This document shows positions 51,511-61,400 of a stretch of 64,000 bases of DNA, piece after piece. Each line of letters opens with the position of its first letter. Position 1 is the first letter of the stretch. The notes under the pieces were generated by a model that was not told the DNA's origin, did no database searches, and was given only the letters and a program-made list of their open reading frames with translations. The translations under genes were made by a program, and so were the position numbers. The DNA comes from Bacteroidota bacterium (GTDB taxonomy: Bacteria; Bacteroidota; Bacteroidia; Cytophagales; Cytophagaceae): the NCBI GenBank assembly GCA_023458555.1, contig JAEWYS010000006.1:19662-83661 (forward strand), written 5' to 3'.

Positions 51511-54500
51511 TTAATTGCCCTGTACCACCGCTTTGCGGCAGATGGTCATGGTGTACAGCGGTACGGTGATCTCCACGCGTGTATAGCGCTTGCGCTCACT
51601 GGTATCGTAGGTGACCGCATCGGCCGTAAATTTTCCTGCGGGGCAGTCATTGCCGGGACAGCCGCTTACATCATTTACCGGCCGCAGATTGGTAAAGTAT
51701 TCTACTTCAGCATAATCGAGCGATACCATGCTCTCCTCCGGCTCTATGCTCAGCTGCAGTACATTATTGCTGTAAAAGAGCTCGCCATCCAGCTTTGAAC
51801 CGGTCACTGTGCTGCGCCATTTGGGCTTTATATCCTCAAGCTCAATCAGCAGGTCTCCTGTTGCGCTGACACCGTTGATATCCAGCAGGGAACGGAGAGG
51901 GAATTCATAGAAGTAAATCAGCGAATCTTCGGCCAGCCGGACTGTATCGGCTGCCACCATATGGCGTTCTTTTTCATAAATCATTTCCATGTTAAGCACA
52001 TTCAGAAAGCCGGTCACATGGCGGGCCACGGAGGTAAGCGCGCAATTGGGCGCTATGGTGCAGGTATCCAGCCGCATGCCGCTCACAGTACCGCTGATGG
52101 TAAAGGAAGCTTCCCGGTAGTTGCTCTCCTGAGCCGGCGGCACCAGATCCAGGCTGGCAGCCCAGGCATCGGTAGTGGTATGATAATATCCGCGGTACGA
52201 TACTTTCATATCGAAGGTAGTGGCTCCCGTAGGGTTGAGACAGCAGATGCGCAGCGAATCAAAAGCTACCGGCATACCTGAAGGAATGCTGCTGAAATCA
52301 AGGGTAACTCCGATCGTTTTATCGGTGATTGTGCGCCCCGCGTCCTGATAGGATACCAGCTGTCCCGTCAGCACACGGGTACCTGTATTGTAAGTGCCTT
52401 TCCAGTCCAGCGGCGGCATGATGCCTCCCACCATAAACTCTCTGGTAAGCGCTCCGCCCAGCTGTAGCGCGGAAACACCCGGCGGACAGCCCAGTACAAT
52501 GGCGGTGTCTGATTTGAGCAGGCGACTGCGCTGCGTGGTGACCAGAAAATCCTGCAGATCGGAGGCCAGCGGACACAGTCCGCACTGCTCATAGCGGAGA
52601 CGCATGGCGGTATTATTGACTTCATTGATATAGCGCTCATCGTCTTCCGCACAGCTGACCTCAACTTCGTAGGTAGAATCCGTAACACTGTCGTAGAGCT
52701 CCCGCACACAGCGCCCCTGTGCCATAGAGCCGCCCAGGTCGTATTGCTTCGGATAAAAAATCCGGGTTTTGTCCTGATAGAAACGTGATCTCCAGATCTG
52801 ACAGGTCTGCGCACTGTTGAGAAAAGGATAGGCAAACCGTGTATTCTGAATATTGCGGGTAAAAACATGACATTGTCTCCACCACCATGGCCCTACGCAT
52901 ATGATCTGCGGCACCTGCGTGACAACCTGGTAGGGAATGGCTCTGAAAAACTCCGATGCCTCGTCTTCAAGCCTGAAATCCGGATCACCGATGCAGCCAT
53001 TGTAATAATTGCCGGCGATGGATTCTTTGACGGAAAGCCCGCGCAGGAGCTTCTGACGCTCGGAAATGTACATGGACTTGAACAGGCTCCATGAAAACCG
53101 GTCATTGGTATCGATGGTGGTGGCCGGACAGGTAAGCCCGGGACAGGTCACGGACGATACCGGACACTCGGAACCCAGATTGGCGACCTGTACCATGGAC
53201 AGGGACGGGCCGCCGGGTATGGTTTTGTAGTTCTCAAACAATAAGCGGAAAGGTGTTTTCAGCTGAGGATATTCGTCAAACAAGGGGTCATTGTCAATGA
53301 TGACGGCCTCGCCCAGGTTGTTGAAGAACCTGTGTCCCGTATCTTCGGACAGTGTCTCGGTGGTAACCAGCCTGTATTCAAACTCATTGATGTCGTATTG
53401 CTGTGTGCATCGCACCAGATAGGGATATTCCGGATGATAGAAGACCAGATAGTTGCCAAAATGGGGCTTCCAGTACAGCTCGAATATGGCCATGTCCCTG
53501 AGGTAGCGGATCGGTACTTTGTATTCTCCCAGCTCTTCATCGACGGTCACCAGGGCGCTCAGTCCTTCGGAATAGAACTCCGGAAACCAGGTATTGTCGG
53601 CACGCTTTACGACCTTGGCATAGACTTTTTTGCCATCGGTACCATAGTAGTCGGTGACATGGTAGGTGACCTGCGAAAGGTCAAGCTCATCTTTCATCAG
53701 GCACTGGTTGTATCCCTCCGGCTGGTTCGGACAGGCTCCTCCCGTGATTCGAAGCGGGTACCGGTAATCGGGACGAATATTGCTGAGGCCTGTATGGTTT
53801 TTGAGCAGGTTGGATGTGTTAAAAACCGACAATCGGAATTTTTCCACATCAATACCGGTAATGGGTGTGCCCATGAGATTGCCGTCGAGTCCGTTGCCGT
53901 CGTCATGCAGATCAACATCATAACGCTCTTCGTCTATATTACCCACATCGTTGAAATTATCGCGGTCGATCGACGGTACTGCGGGCTTGCTCATCAGGTT
54001 GTCACGGATTTCGCCGTACTGACCTCCGAGTGACACATCACCCAGCATACCGTTGAGGGCGGAAGCACAGGCGATATTGCTGCGGCAGAGGTTGTAGCAT
54101 CTGGAGCGAAGGTCTTCTTTTTCCGTTTCACTGAGCAAGGGTTCTCCTGCCTCTGTACGGCTTGAGTCCAGCGTCAGAATAAGCGCCTCGATATTGTCCT
54201 GACAGCCTTCGCAGCTATAGCCGCAACCGGACAGGTCGACAGTCGCAATGGAGTCGTGTATATAGTCGCCTACCGGAATAACGCAGGCATAATTGACATC
54301 CTGCACGTACGAGCGCAGGTAGTCTTCCAGCTTGTCCTCATTGATCTGTACCCTCTTGCTCAGCACATACTCTCCCTGCTGCAAAAGTACGGTGCCGTCA
54401 TAGCTCCGCTGCTGGCTGGTCATATCGCCAAAAGGGGCGTCGATGCTCAGCAGGGTATCGATAAGCGGTGTGCCGCAGCTGAGCAGTTGCAGCCGGATAT

Positions 54501-56358
54501 CCAGCAGGGACGAAAGACTGAGGGATTTTACCTCATTGTCTCTGCGGTCCAGACACTGTATGGTATAGGGCTGGGCCGTGAGCTTATAATTGATCTGGTA
54601 GCTGGTATTGTTTTCGGCCACAACCACTTTTTTGGTGTATTCTCTGGAGATTTTGTCCGCACCCAGTGCGTTGGTTATCGTATTGAGCAGCTGGGTGGTA
54701 ATACCCCGCCCGCGCTCTCCGGCCAGCTGATCGACCCCTGCCGGACTGCCTCCGGCCAGTGCGGTGGCTACTACTTTGCCATCCATATCCAGATAGGATA
54801 CGCTCACCTGCCCGTTGGGATCAATGACTACATTTTTCTTATAATGACCACTGTATCCGATCTCCCGCCCGAAAAGGCGGATCAGCTCCTCATCGTCCGG
54901 CACACCGTACAGGTATTTCGTCTCATGACCGGTATGGAGGCGATGGGCCTTGCCTACCCCGGACTGTGCGGCGATACGCCCGGTATTGTCCGAGGTATAG
55001 CGGGTCTGGGTATAGGGATACTGCTCTGCATTGGGTACCAGCTCCCGGTTTATGATATGGTGTCCGGTATTGCCATCGGAGCCGAATGGATTTTGGGCCG
55101 AATAATACTGCGCAGCGCCGCCATGAAGGGTATCCAGCGCCGGTGCGATAACCGTGCAGCCATCCCCCTCCTCTGACTGGTCGTAGCTGGCCTTGTACAT
55201 GGGTACGGCTGTAGATGCGCTGTCGATGCGGTTGAAATCCGGAAAGTAATACAGGTTGTTTTCGGTCACCGGTACCGGCAGCACCTGTATGACCGGACGA
55301 CCGTTATAATCATAAAAAGTCTCCCCTACTACCGAACGGGCATCGGAATTGATCCGGGTCACCGCCTGACGGTTGCGGGCGGTACCATCGTGGTAGCTGA
55401 GCACGACTTTGTTTTTGCCCTCTTCGGCAAAGCTGATGCTCGACTGCCAGTTGAGCTTCTGCTCCAGACCGGCGTATTCGTAATAATGCGCTGATCCTAA
55501 GGATGCCGGGCTGGTAAAATCTTCGCCAAGCGTCCAGGCGCCCTTGACCGTTACGGGCCGGTCGCCGGAAAGATTCTTTCCTACGGGACGTACCCGGTAA
55601 AAGAGTACTCCCCGCTCATAGATCAATGGTATAAAATAGCTGGTATCGGTGATTTCGACCCGGGAGCTGTTGTTTCTGAACAGCTGCTTTCCATGCAGAT
55701 TGAGGTTCGCGACCGCTATGGTCTGATCCGGATCGGTGGTATCCTGATTGGAGACGTAGGTCCACTCCAGCTCGTAGCTTTCGGCCTTACTCTGAGGCTC
55801 CCAGTATACCCGCAGGCTTCCCATGGAGTCGATATAGGCGGGATCGTTGCCGATGCCGCTGACGGTTTCGGTATAGGACATTTTCTGGTATACCTCACTG
55901 CTGATGGTAAAGTCAAGCACCAGATCATCCAGAGCGGATATATCGGAAATCGCTGTAATCTCCGCGTTTATTTTCAGGGCATTGTCCAGCTTCACCCAGG
56001 CAACAGGCCGGTGCGCGCCAAAATCCAGCGCCAGACTGACCGTACGCGTATGCTGATAGAGCGCGTTGTTTTCCAGGGTCTCGTACTGCAGCTCCAGCGT
56101 AAGGCTGACCGAGCCGGCAGCAGGATATGGTTCCGGCAAAGACAGCATCACTACCCCGTAGGATTTCTCTACAAAAAAATCCCTGGCCTGCGGTGTGCTG
56201 AGCGTGCCCTGAATCTGATCGTACCGGGACGATTTCAGCTCAAAGGTGGCAGTGCTCACCAGCTCGGACTGATCTGCCCGCAGTGAATCGGTATGCTGTG
56301 CGGCAAAAAGGCCGTACGACAGCGCCGATAGAAATAGAAAGGTAAAAGCCCTGATCAT
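51511..56358 (-). CDS. Exported RHS-operon protein, 1615 aa
   Basis: Signal peptide 1-20 (GLFAA). A beta domain, then a fibronectin-III-like part near 175-260 (LRVYWEPQSKAESYELEWTY), then YD-like sequence (VGETFYDYNGRPVIQVLPVP; TRYTSDNTGRIAAQSGVG), as in the shell of RHS proteins. The second half is Cys-rich (GYSCEGCQDNIEA; CPVSSVTCPGLTCPAT) with long variable linkers. No core motif and no toxin end. It lies 40 bases before the giant RHS gene and six bases after the 493-aa gene. Inferred: part of a shell or carrier complex that holds the RHS protein. Confidence 0.7.
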   Translation of the reverse strand: MIRAFTFLFLSALSYGLFAAQHTDSLRADQSELVSTATFELKSSRYDQIQGTLSTPQARDFFVEKSYGVVMLSLPEPYPAAGSVSLTLELQYETLENNALYQHTRTVSLALDFGAHRPVAWVKLDNALKINAEITAISDISALDDLVLDFTISSEVYQKMSYTETVSGIGNDPAYIDSMGSLRVYWEPQSKAESYELEWTYVSNQDTTDPDQTIAVANLNLHGKQLFRNNSSRVEITDTSYFIPLIYERGVLFYRVRPVGKNLSGDRPVTVKGAWTLGEDFTSPASLGSAHYYEYAGLEQKLNWQSSISFAEEGKNKVVLSYHDGTARNRQAVTRINSDARSVVGETFYDYNGRPVIQVLPVPVTENNLYYFPDFNRIDSASTAVPMYKASYDQSEEGDGCTVIAPALDTLHGGAAQYYSAQNPFGSDGNTGHHIINRELVPNAEQYPYTQTRYTSDNTGRIAAQSGVGKAHRLHTGHETKYLYGVPDDEELIRLFGREIGYSGHYKKNVVIDPNGQVSVSYLDMDGKVVATALAGGSPAGVDQLAGERGRGITTQLLNTITNALGADKISREYTKKVVVAENNTSYQINYKLTAQPYTIQCLDRRDNEVKSLSLSSLLDIRLQLLSCGTPLIDTLLSIDAPFGDMTSQQRSYDGTVLLQQGEYVLSKRVQINEDKLEDYLRSYVQDVNYACVIPVGDYIHDSIATVDLSGCGYSCEGCQDNIEALILTLDSSRTEAGEPLLSETEKEDLRSRCYNLCRSNIACASALNGMLGDVSLGGQYGEIRDNLMSKPAVPSIDRDNFNDVGNIDEERYDVDLHDDGNGLDGNLMGTPITGIDVEKFRLSVFNTSNLLKNHTGLSNIRPDYRYPLRITGGACPNQPEGYNQCLMKDELDLSQVTYHVTDYYGTDGKKVYAKVVKRADNTWFPEFYSEGLSALVTVDEELGEYKVPIRYLRDMAIFELYWKPHFGNYLVFYHPEYPYLVRCTQQYDINEFEYRLVTTETLSEDTGHRFFNNLGEAVIIDNDPLFDEYPQLKTPFRLLFENYKTIPGGPSLSMVQVANLGSECPVSSVTCPGLTCPATTIDTNDRFSWSLFKSMYISERQKLLRGLSVKESIAGNYYNGCIGDPDFRLEDEASEFFRAIPYQVVTQVPQIICVGPWWWRQCHVFTRNIQNTRFAYPFLNSAQTCQIWRSRFYQDKTRIFYPKQYDLGGSMAQGRCVRELYDSVTDSTYEVEVSCAEDDERYINEVNNTAMRLRYEQCGLCPLASDLQDFLVTTQRSRLLKSDTAIVLGCPPGVSALQLGGALTREFMVGGIMPPLDWKGTYNTGTRVLTGQLVSYQDAGRTITDKTIGVTLDFSSIPSGMPVAFDSLRICCLNPTGATTFDMKVSYRGYYHTTTDAWAASLDLVPPAQESNYREASFTISGTVSGMRLDTCTIAPNCALTSVARHVTGFLNVLNMEMIYEKERHMVAADTVRLAEDSLIYFYEFPLRSLLDINGVSATGDLLIELEDIKPKWRSTVTGSKLDGELFYSNNVLQLSIEPEESMVSLDYAEVEYFTNLRPVNDVSGCPGNDCPAGKFTADAVTYDTSERKRYTRVEITVPLYTMTICRKAVVQGN

Positions 56359-56364
56359 AAAAAA

Positions 56365-57846
56365 TTAGTCTTTAAACAGCTTGCTTTGGTTGTTTCTGGA
56401 TTCTTTGATGGTCATGATACCCCGTTCGGTTTCTTTCTTGACCCGGATGAGTATGCCTTCGTCGTCATACTCGTAATAGGTGGCGTAATTGTTTTCGTCC
56501 AGTTCGGCCACCAGCTGCTGGGTAGAAGGATCGTAGACGAATGACTTCATATTGCTCTGGAAAGGGTGAATCCGTATATCGTCAAAAAACGCGTCGGTGC
56601 CTTCACTCTCATTGACCAGCTCTACCTGTATATTGTAGGCATAGGCCGGAATGGTAAAGCTCTGCTCTATACGCTGCCAGCCATCGATTACCGGACCGGC
56701 AGGCCGGAACAGGGCCATGGCCGAGTCTCCGTCGTTGTACGTGATCCGTATACCGGTATTGAGAAAGGTATGCGTGACATCGCGCAGCGGCTCCCTGACC
56801 CAGGCCGAAAGCAGGTAGCGCTTGCCCGGCATGGGAGAAAATGAGGTGATGCAGTCGGTGCAGGAAGGATGATCACAACTCTCGGGAATAACAATGGTCT
56901 GATTGAGTACCAGCGTAGAGCAACTGCCTCCACTTGGTAAGGTTACTGTAAGCGTTGCATGCTTCGTCCCCCCGGTAGAAGGTGTAAAAACCGGACTAGC
57001 ATCCGTTCTTGTCTCCCCATCAAAATTCCACAGATAGGTTTCTCCAATATAATTTCCGAGTCCTATTGCTCCTAATTGCAGCGGTCTTCCTTTGCAGACA
57101 AGACCATCACTTATAACCTGGATCGCACCTTTAATGCATTCGGAAGTAATATATGCATAGCCAAAATGGCCAGTTTGTGCACAGTCTGCTGTCGTAAAAA
57201 CAATCCGCATGGTCTTACCAGAATGATCAGAAAGATCAATATTGGTAGGATACCAAGGCCTATATCGAACGGGGGTACTAAGATCGCCTCCTACGCAGTT
57301 CTTTTCTTTTGAAGAAAATCCAGACAAACCTGAAGCCGCAACAAAAACCGTAGTCGCACATTCAATCAAAACAGGGGTGACTCCCGACATATCATACATT
57401 CGAACATCAAAAAATGGCTGCTCCCAGGAAGAATGTCCTCGATCCTCCAAAACGATGGCAGAATGATATATGAAATAGGGGTTTTCAGCATCGACAACAA
57501 AATCATATACTAATTGTTCTGTCTGAGCCCCAGTTCCATTATTCCCTAATCTTAATGAATATGAGCTCCCCGGGTTAATGACCGGGAAGCATCCATACGG
57601 ATCGATTGCCTCTGTATTTTCAAATATGGTAAAACGTGTTCCCGAAGTAGTCGTAGGATTGTAAGTGTTGGTAACACATTCCACCCCTCTACAGGTGGAA
57701 GTTCCTATCATAGGAAAAGTTGTAACTAGTCTGCTCCAACCATCAAAACCATCGTGAAAATCTACATTCTGGCAACCCTGATGCGGCTGGGAATATCCAG
57801 AAACAGTAACAACCAAAAAGAAAGAAATAAGAATAAAAAACTTCAT
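56365..57846 (-). CDS. Exported PKD/lectin-like protein with a YD-repeat tail
   Basis: 493 aa, signal peptide about 1-20 (SGYSQ). About 25-250 looks like a carbohydrate-binding jelly roll; about 250-330 is PKD-like (YLWNFDGETRTDASPVFTPS); about 340-440 is a second jelly roll (KRYLLSAWVREPL to AFFDDIRIHPF). The end carries YD-type sequence (VYDPSTQQLVAELDENNYAT; YYEYDDEGILIRVKKETE), so it continues the RHS shell theme. Six bases before the 1615-aa gene. Likely a surface-binding subunit. Confidence 0.7.
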   Translation of the reverse strand: MKFFILISFFLVVTVSGYSQPHQGCQNVDFHDGFDGWSRLVTTFPMIGTSTCRGVECVTNTYNPTTTSGTRFTIFENTEAIDPYGCFPVINPGSSYSLRLGNNGTGAQTEQLVYDFVVDAENPYFIYHSAIVLEDRGHSSWEQPFFDVRMYDMSGVTPVLIECATTVFVAASGLSGFSSKEKNCVGGDLSTPVRYRPWYPTNIDLSDHSGKTMRIVFTTADCAQTGHFGYAYITSECIKGAIQVISDGLVCKGRPLQLGAIGLGNYIGETYLWNFDGETRTDASPVFTPSTGGTKHATLTVTLPSGGSCSTLVLNQTIVIPESCDHPSCTDCITSFSPMPGKRYLLSAWVREPLRDVTHTFLNTGIRITYNDGDSAMALFRPAGPVIDGWQRIEQSFTIPAYAYNIQVELVNESEGTDAFFDDIRIHPFQSNMKSFVYDPSTQQLVAELDENNYATYYEYDDEGILIRVKKETERGIMTIKESRNNQSKLFKD

Positions 57847-57857
57847 ATTGGAATGTT

Positions 57858-58367
57858 TTAATTACCTGCGCAATTGAATATATAATACTGAGGTCCCTGA
57901 TAATGAATTTCGCTTGTGGCAGAAAACACTCTGACACCTACCTTGCAATACAAATCAGTCCTGGTGGTCAAAACGTTTATATCAAAATCTCCATTGGATT
58001 TGAAAGGGACCAGATAAATAATGGGAGCTGATGTTAAACCATCAACCGGATAGAAGTTGCTTTGCTCCGGATTTTCTCTATCTGGACGATGTACAAAACG
58101 GGCTGTTATCTGACTGCCATCAGTTTTGGTAACCGTAATAATCACCGAATCACCGAGACTCTGATATTCTGCATTTGCAGCGGGATAAAAATTATACAGG
58201 ATATTCGCTGCTTTCAAACTGGCATTGAACGGACTTACTGAAAGACTATCGCCTAATACCGATATTTCTCCCTGCCCGTATGAATATGTGCCTAAAGCGA
58301 TAAAAACTATAATCAGAACAGCTTTTATATTTTTATGAATCCCTGAGGTGTTTTTATTATTTTGCAT
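57858..58367 (-). CDS. Small exported protein of the RHS operon
   Basis: 169 aa with an extended signal peptide (hydrophobic stretch about 15-32, ending YSYGQ). The rest is a beta-rich domain without recognised motif, ending in a Cys (IFNCAGN). Only 11 bases separate it from the 493-aa gene, so it belongs to the operon. Role unknown; perhaps an assembly factor. Confidence 0.55.
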   Translation of the reverse strand: MQNNKNTSGIHKNIKAVLIIVFIALGTYSYGQGEISVLGDSLSVSPFNASLKAANILYNFYPAANAEYQSLGDSVIITVTKTDGSQITARFVHRPDRENPEQSNFYPVDGLTSAPIIYLVPFKSNGDFDINVLTTRTDLYCKVGVRVFSATSEIHYQGPQYYIFNCAGN

Positions 58368-58430
58368 ATAGTTATTTCAGTATCTGTTAGAGTTTGCCTA
58401 AAATATCGTTGACTCTTATTTCGATCTCCC

Positions 58431-61400
58431 CTACCTCTCCTCACATTCAATAATATCCTTGCTGATTTTCAGGGCGCTTTTCTTTGCCACTTTGATGGAT
58501 TTGCGTCCGGTATGCGCTTCCTGCTCGCTGAGCACATCGCTGCCAAAGGCTCTCCAGCTAAAATGGTCGTCGTTGCAGTCGCCGTAGGTATAGTCTTCAA
58601 AGCCATCGAAACCGGTTTCGCGGTACTGCGAATTGTTGGAAGTCGCCACGGCCAGGTTGCGTCCGTAGCCAAACTGTGCCATGGAGTAGCGGCCGAGCGC
58701 GTCCTTGTTCTCGATCTCCATACCCACCGGGTTGTAGTTCATGATCTCGGTCACGTACTGCCAGCGCGTAAGCTCTTCCTCGCCCGGAGCGTTCATACGG
58801 CCGGAGGCATAGGACCAGAACGCACGGAACTCATCGGTAAAGTACCCGTCGGTCCGTACATCCAGATTGTTGTTGAGTCTGGTCTGTTTCCGTTCGGTCA
58901 TATAGGTATGATTTTTCCAGGGGCGCAGGCTTCCCCGGCGGCCCTGTACAAAAGGATTGGCATTGGCAAAATCAATATCCTGTCCGCAGTTGCAGACAGC
59001 CCTCCATACAAACTTAAATTCGGTGGCCGCCGCGTTGAGCACTCTGGTAAACTGCAGACGGTCGCCGTCTCGCATGGGATCGTCCATACAGCTGATGGTA
59101 CCGATCGGAGTCATAGGCAGATTGCGGGCGCCGGAGCGCACGATTTTCATCCGGGTAATGCCGGTGATCTCCCTGCCCTTGTCATCGACAATACGGTTGC
59201 GCACGGCATCGTAATAGCCGAGACCCGTCCCGGCTGATGTGCGGCACAACAGCTCATCGCCGTCTCTGAGGTGGGCGCCAATGGCTTCCGGCGATCCGGT
59301 ATTGAAGACGATGCCTTCGTTGATATAGGCCGGATCCATGGAAGGATAGGCCCAGTAAGCGGGATAGGTAAAGTTCCAGATGGGGTCATGAAACTCATTT
59401 TCTACTCTGGTCAGCAGCACTTCGCCGGTCTCCTTGTCCCAGGCCAGGTTGCGCGTGGTAATGGTCTGCCCGTTGTCCGTAGCCACGGTACGCTCCAGTA
59501 TGCCATAACGGTTGACTACCTTGGTGGTAACCAGCGAGCGGAACTCAATGGCCTCCGCGTTGAACGTAGGCAGCGGGAAAGGCACCACGATCGGGATGAT
59601 CGGGAATATACCCTTTACGTTGAAGTCGAGTCCGCCACCGGCGGTCACGGATTTGTAAAACTTGGAATCATGGATCACATCGATCTCCGTACCCATTTGC
59701 ACTGCCTCGGTTTCTGCCTCGATGGTCAGCTGATTGGGGCTGATATAGCGCACCCTGTTGTCCAGCGTACCATTGGCAAGCCGCTTGTAGTGATATTCTA
59801 CCGCTGATATGGGGCGGATCTTATCGCTGCCGTCGGCAGGAGCATCCGGCATTACCATTTTGGATTTTTCCTTGCCGTGCATATCGTTGAGCTCTATCTG
59901 GTAGCCCTGCGTGCAGGTAACCAGATCGTTGGAGCCGAGCTTGAGAAAGGTAAGGATCAGATTGGGCTTGTCCCGCTTGTGCACCAGATCGGTCTGCCGG
60001 GTAATGGTCGGAAAATCCCGGGCGGTATAAAACTCCTGTACCACAAAGCCGGTACCGTTGCCTTTCAGATTTTTCACATCATACGCGCTGCCGGTAATCC
60101 GGACCGGTGTAGTCACTATCCGGCTATACCCTACTGTAGGCGCCGGGAAAAACATCTCGCCAAAAGGCTCTTCCAGGTAAAACTCCCGGCTTGGCGCCAG
60201 CGGCACTTTCTTGACGGTATATACCGGTCTGCGGAAGGGGTTTTCATCATTGCCCAGCATAGGTTCCCAGGCGGTGACCCCGGAGCTGACCGGCTTGCCA
60301 TCCACATTCTTTTCGGTAAGGACATAATCGTATTTCTGGCCGTAAAACGCGGCTTCTTTCGCCCCGCCGGTTTCTTTGCGGGAAGTCATCCGATTCCAGT
60401 TGTCCGCCATCACGATGGCTCTGACACGATGCCCGCCCCCGTACTTTATCTTGTCCCGGTCATTGAGCCGCACAAAGGATTCATCCGGCACGATGGTATC
60501 ACTATTGCCCCGGATCGCCATGACATTGGCAAAACCGGTAAAAAATGTCAGAATATCGTCGACCTGCCCCAGCAGGGTTTTTACGATCCCCAGTACACTG
60601 AGCGAATCCGCGTCTTTCAGATCCTTAAGCTCTCTGGGCAGATAGAGCTTGGCATACATCCAGCCGTTGCGGGCTATGGGATGCACATCACGGGACCTGG
60701 CCCCGTCGGTCCGGTCTTCTTTGAGCTTTATGACCGCTATATCGTAGTATCCGGTTGATACGGTATCAGAGCGTGCAGCCAGCGACTGACTGATATCAAT
60801 CTCGGTATAGCCGGGCACATACTCCCTGTATTCGCCTACTCCGCTGGCCGCATTGATCACATTAAGCTTTGCCTTGTAGTACAGCAGGTCCATATCGGCC
60901 AGATACTGCCTGCGGATAATGTCGTTGGCCTCCGCCTGACTCGTTGCCCTGAACCGTTCATCGAGCCGTACATGCAGGTACAGGTTGCCGGTAATATTGC
61001 CCGGGCCATCGTAAATTTTATTGCTCCGTGTACCTCCGGCGCTGCTGCTCAGCCCCAATACCCTGAACATACGGGCTGCCCGCTTGTCCTGCACATAGGC
61101 ATAATCATCGCTCTCATAGTGTACCCGTATGGTACCACCGGTAGGCGTATCGATGGAGGTAAGCGCGTAAACGGCACTGTAGCGGTCGGCCGTATCCCTG
61201 ACCTGATCGGTGTATGGGAAAGCCTCGTTGCGCATGGCGCCGGCCTGCTGCTTTTTGTAATTGCCCCAGCGATCGTATTCTTTCAGCTGATAGACCGGGT
61301 TATTGTCCGGTACACCGTCAAAGTCTGTATCGGCATAGTGGAACACATAGGGATTGAGCATTCCTTTGCCGGAGCTGCCGTAGGTAAACCATACTTTACG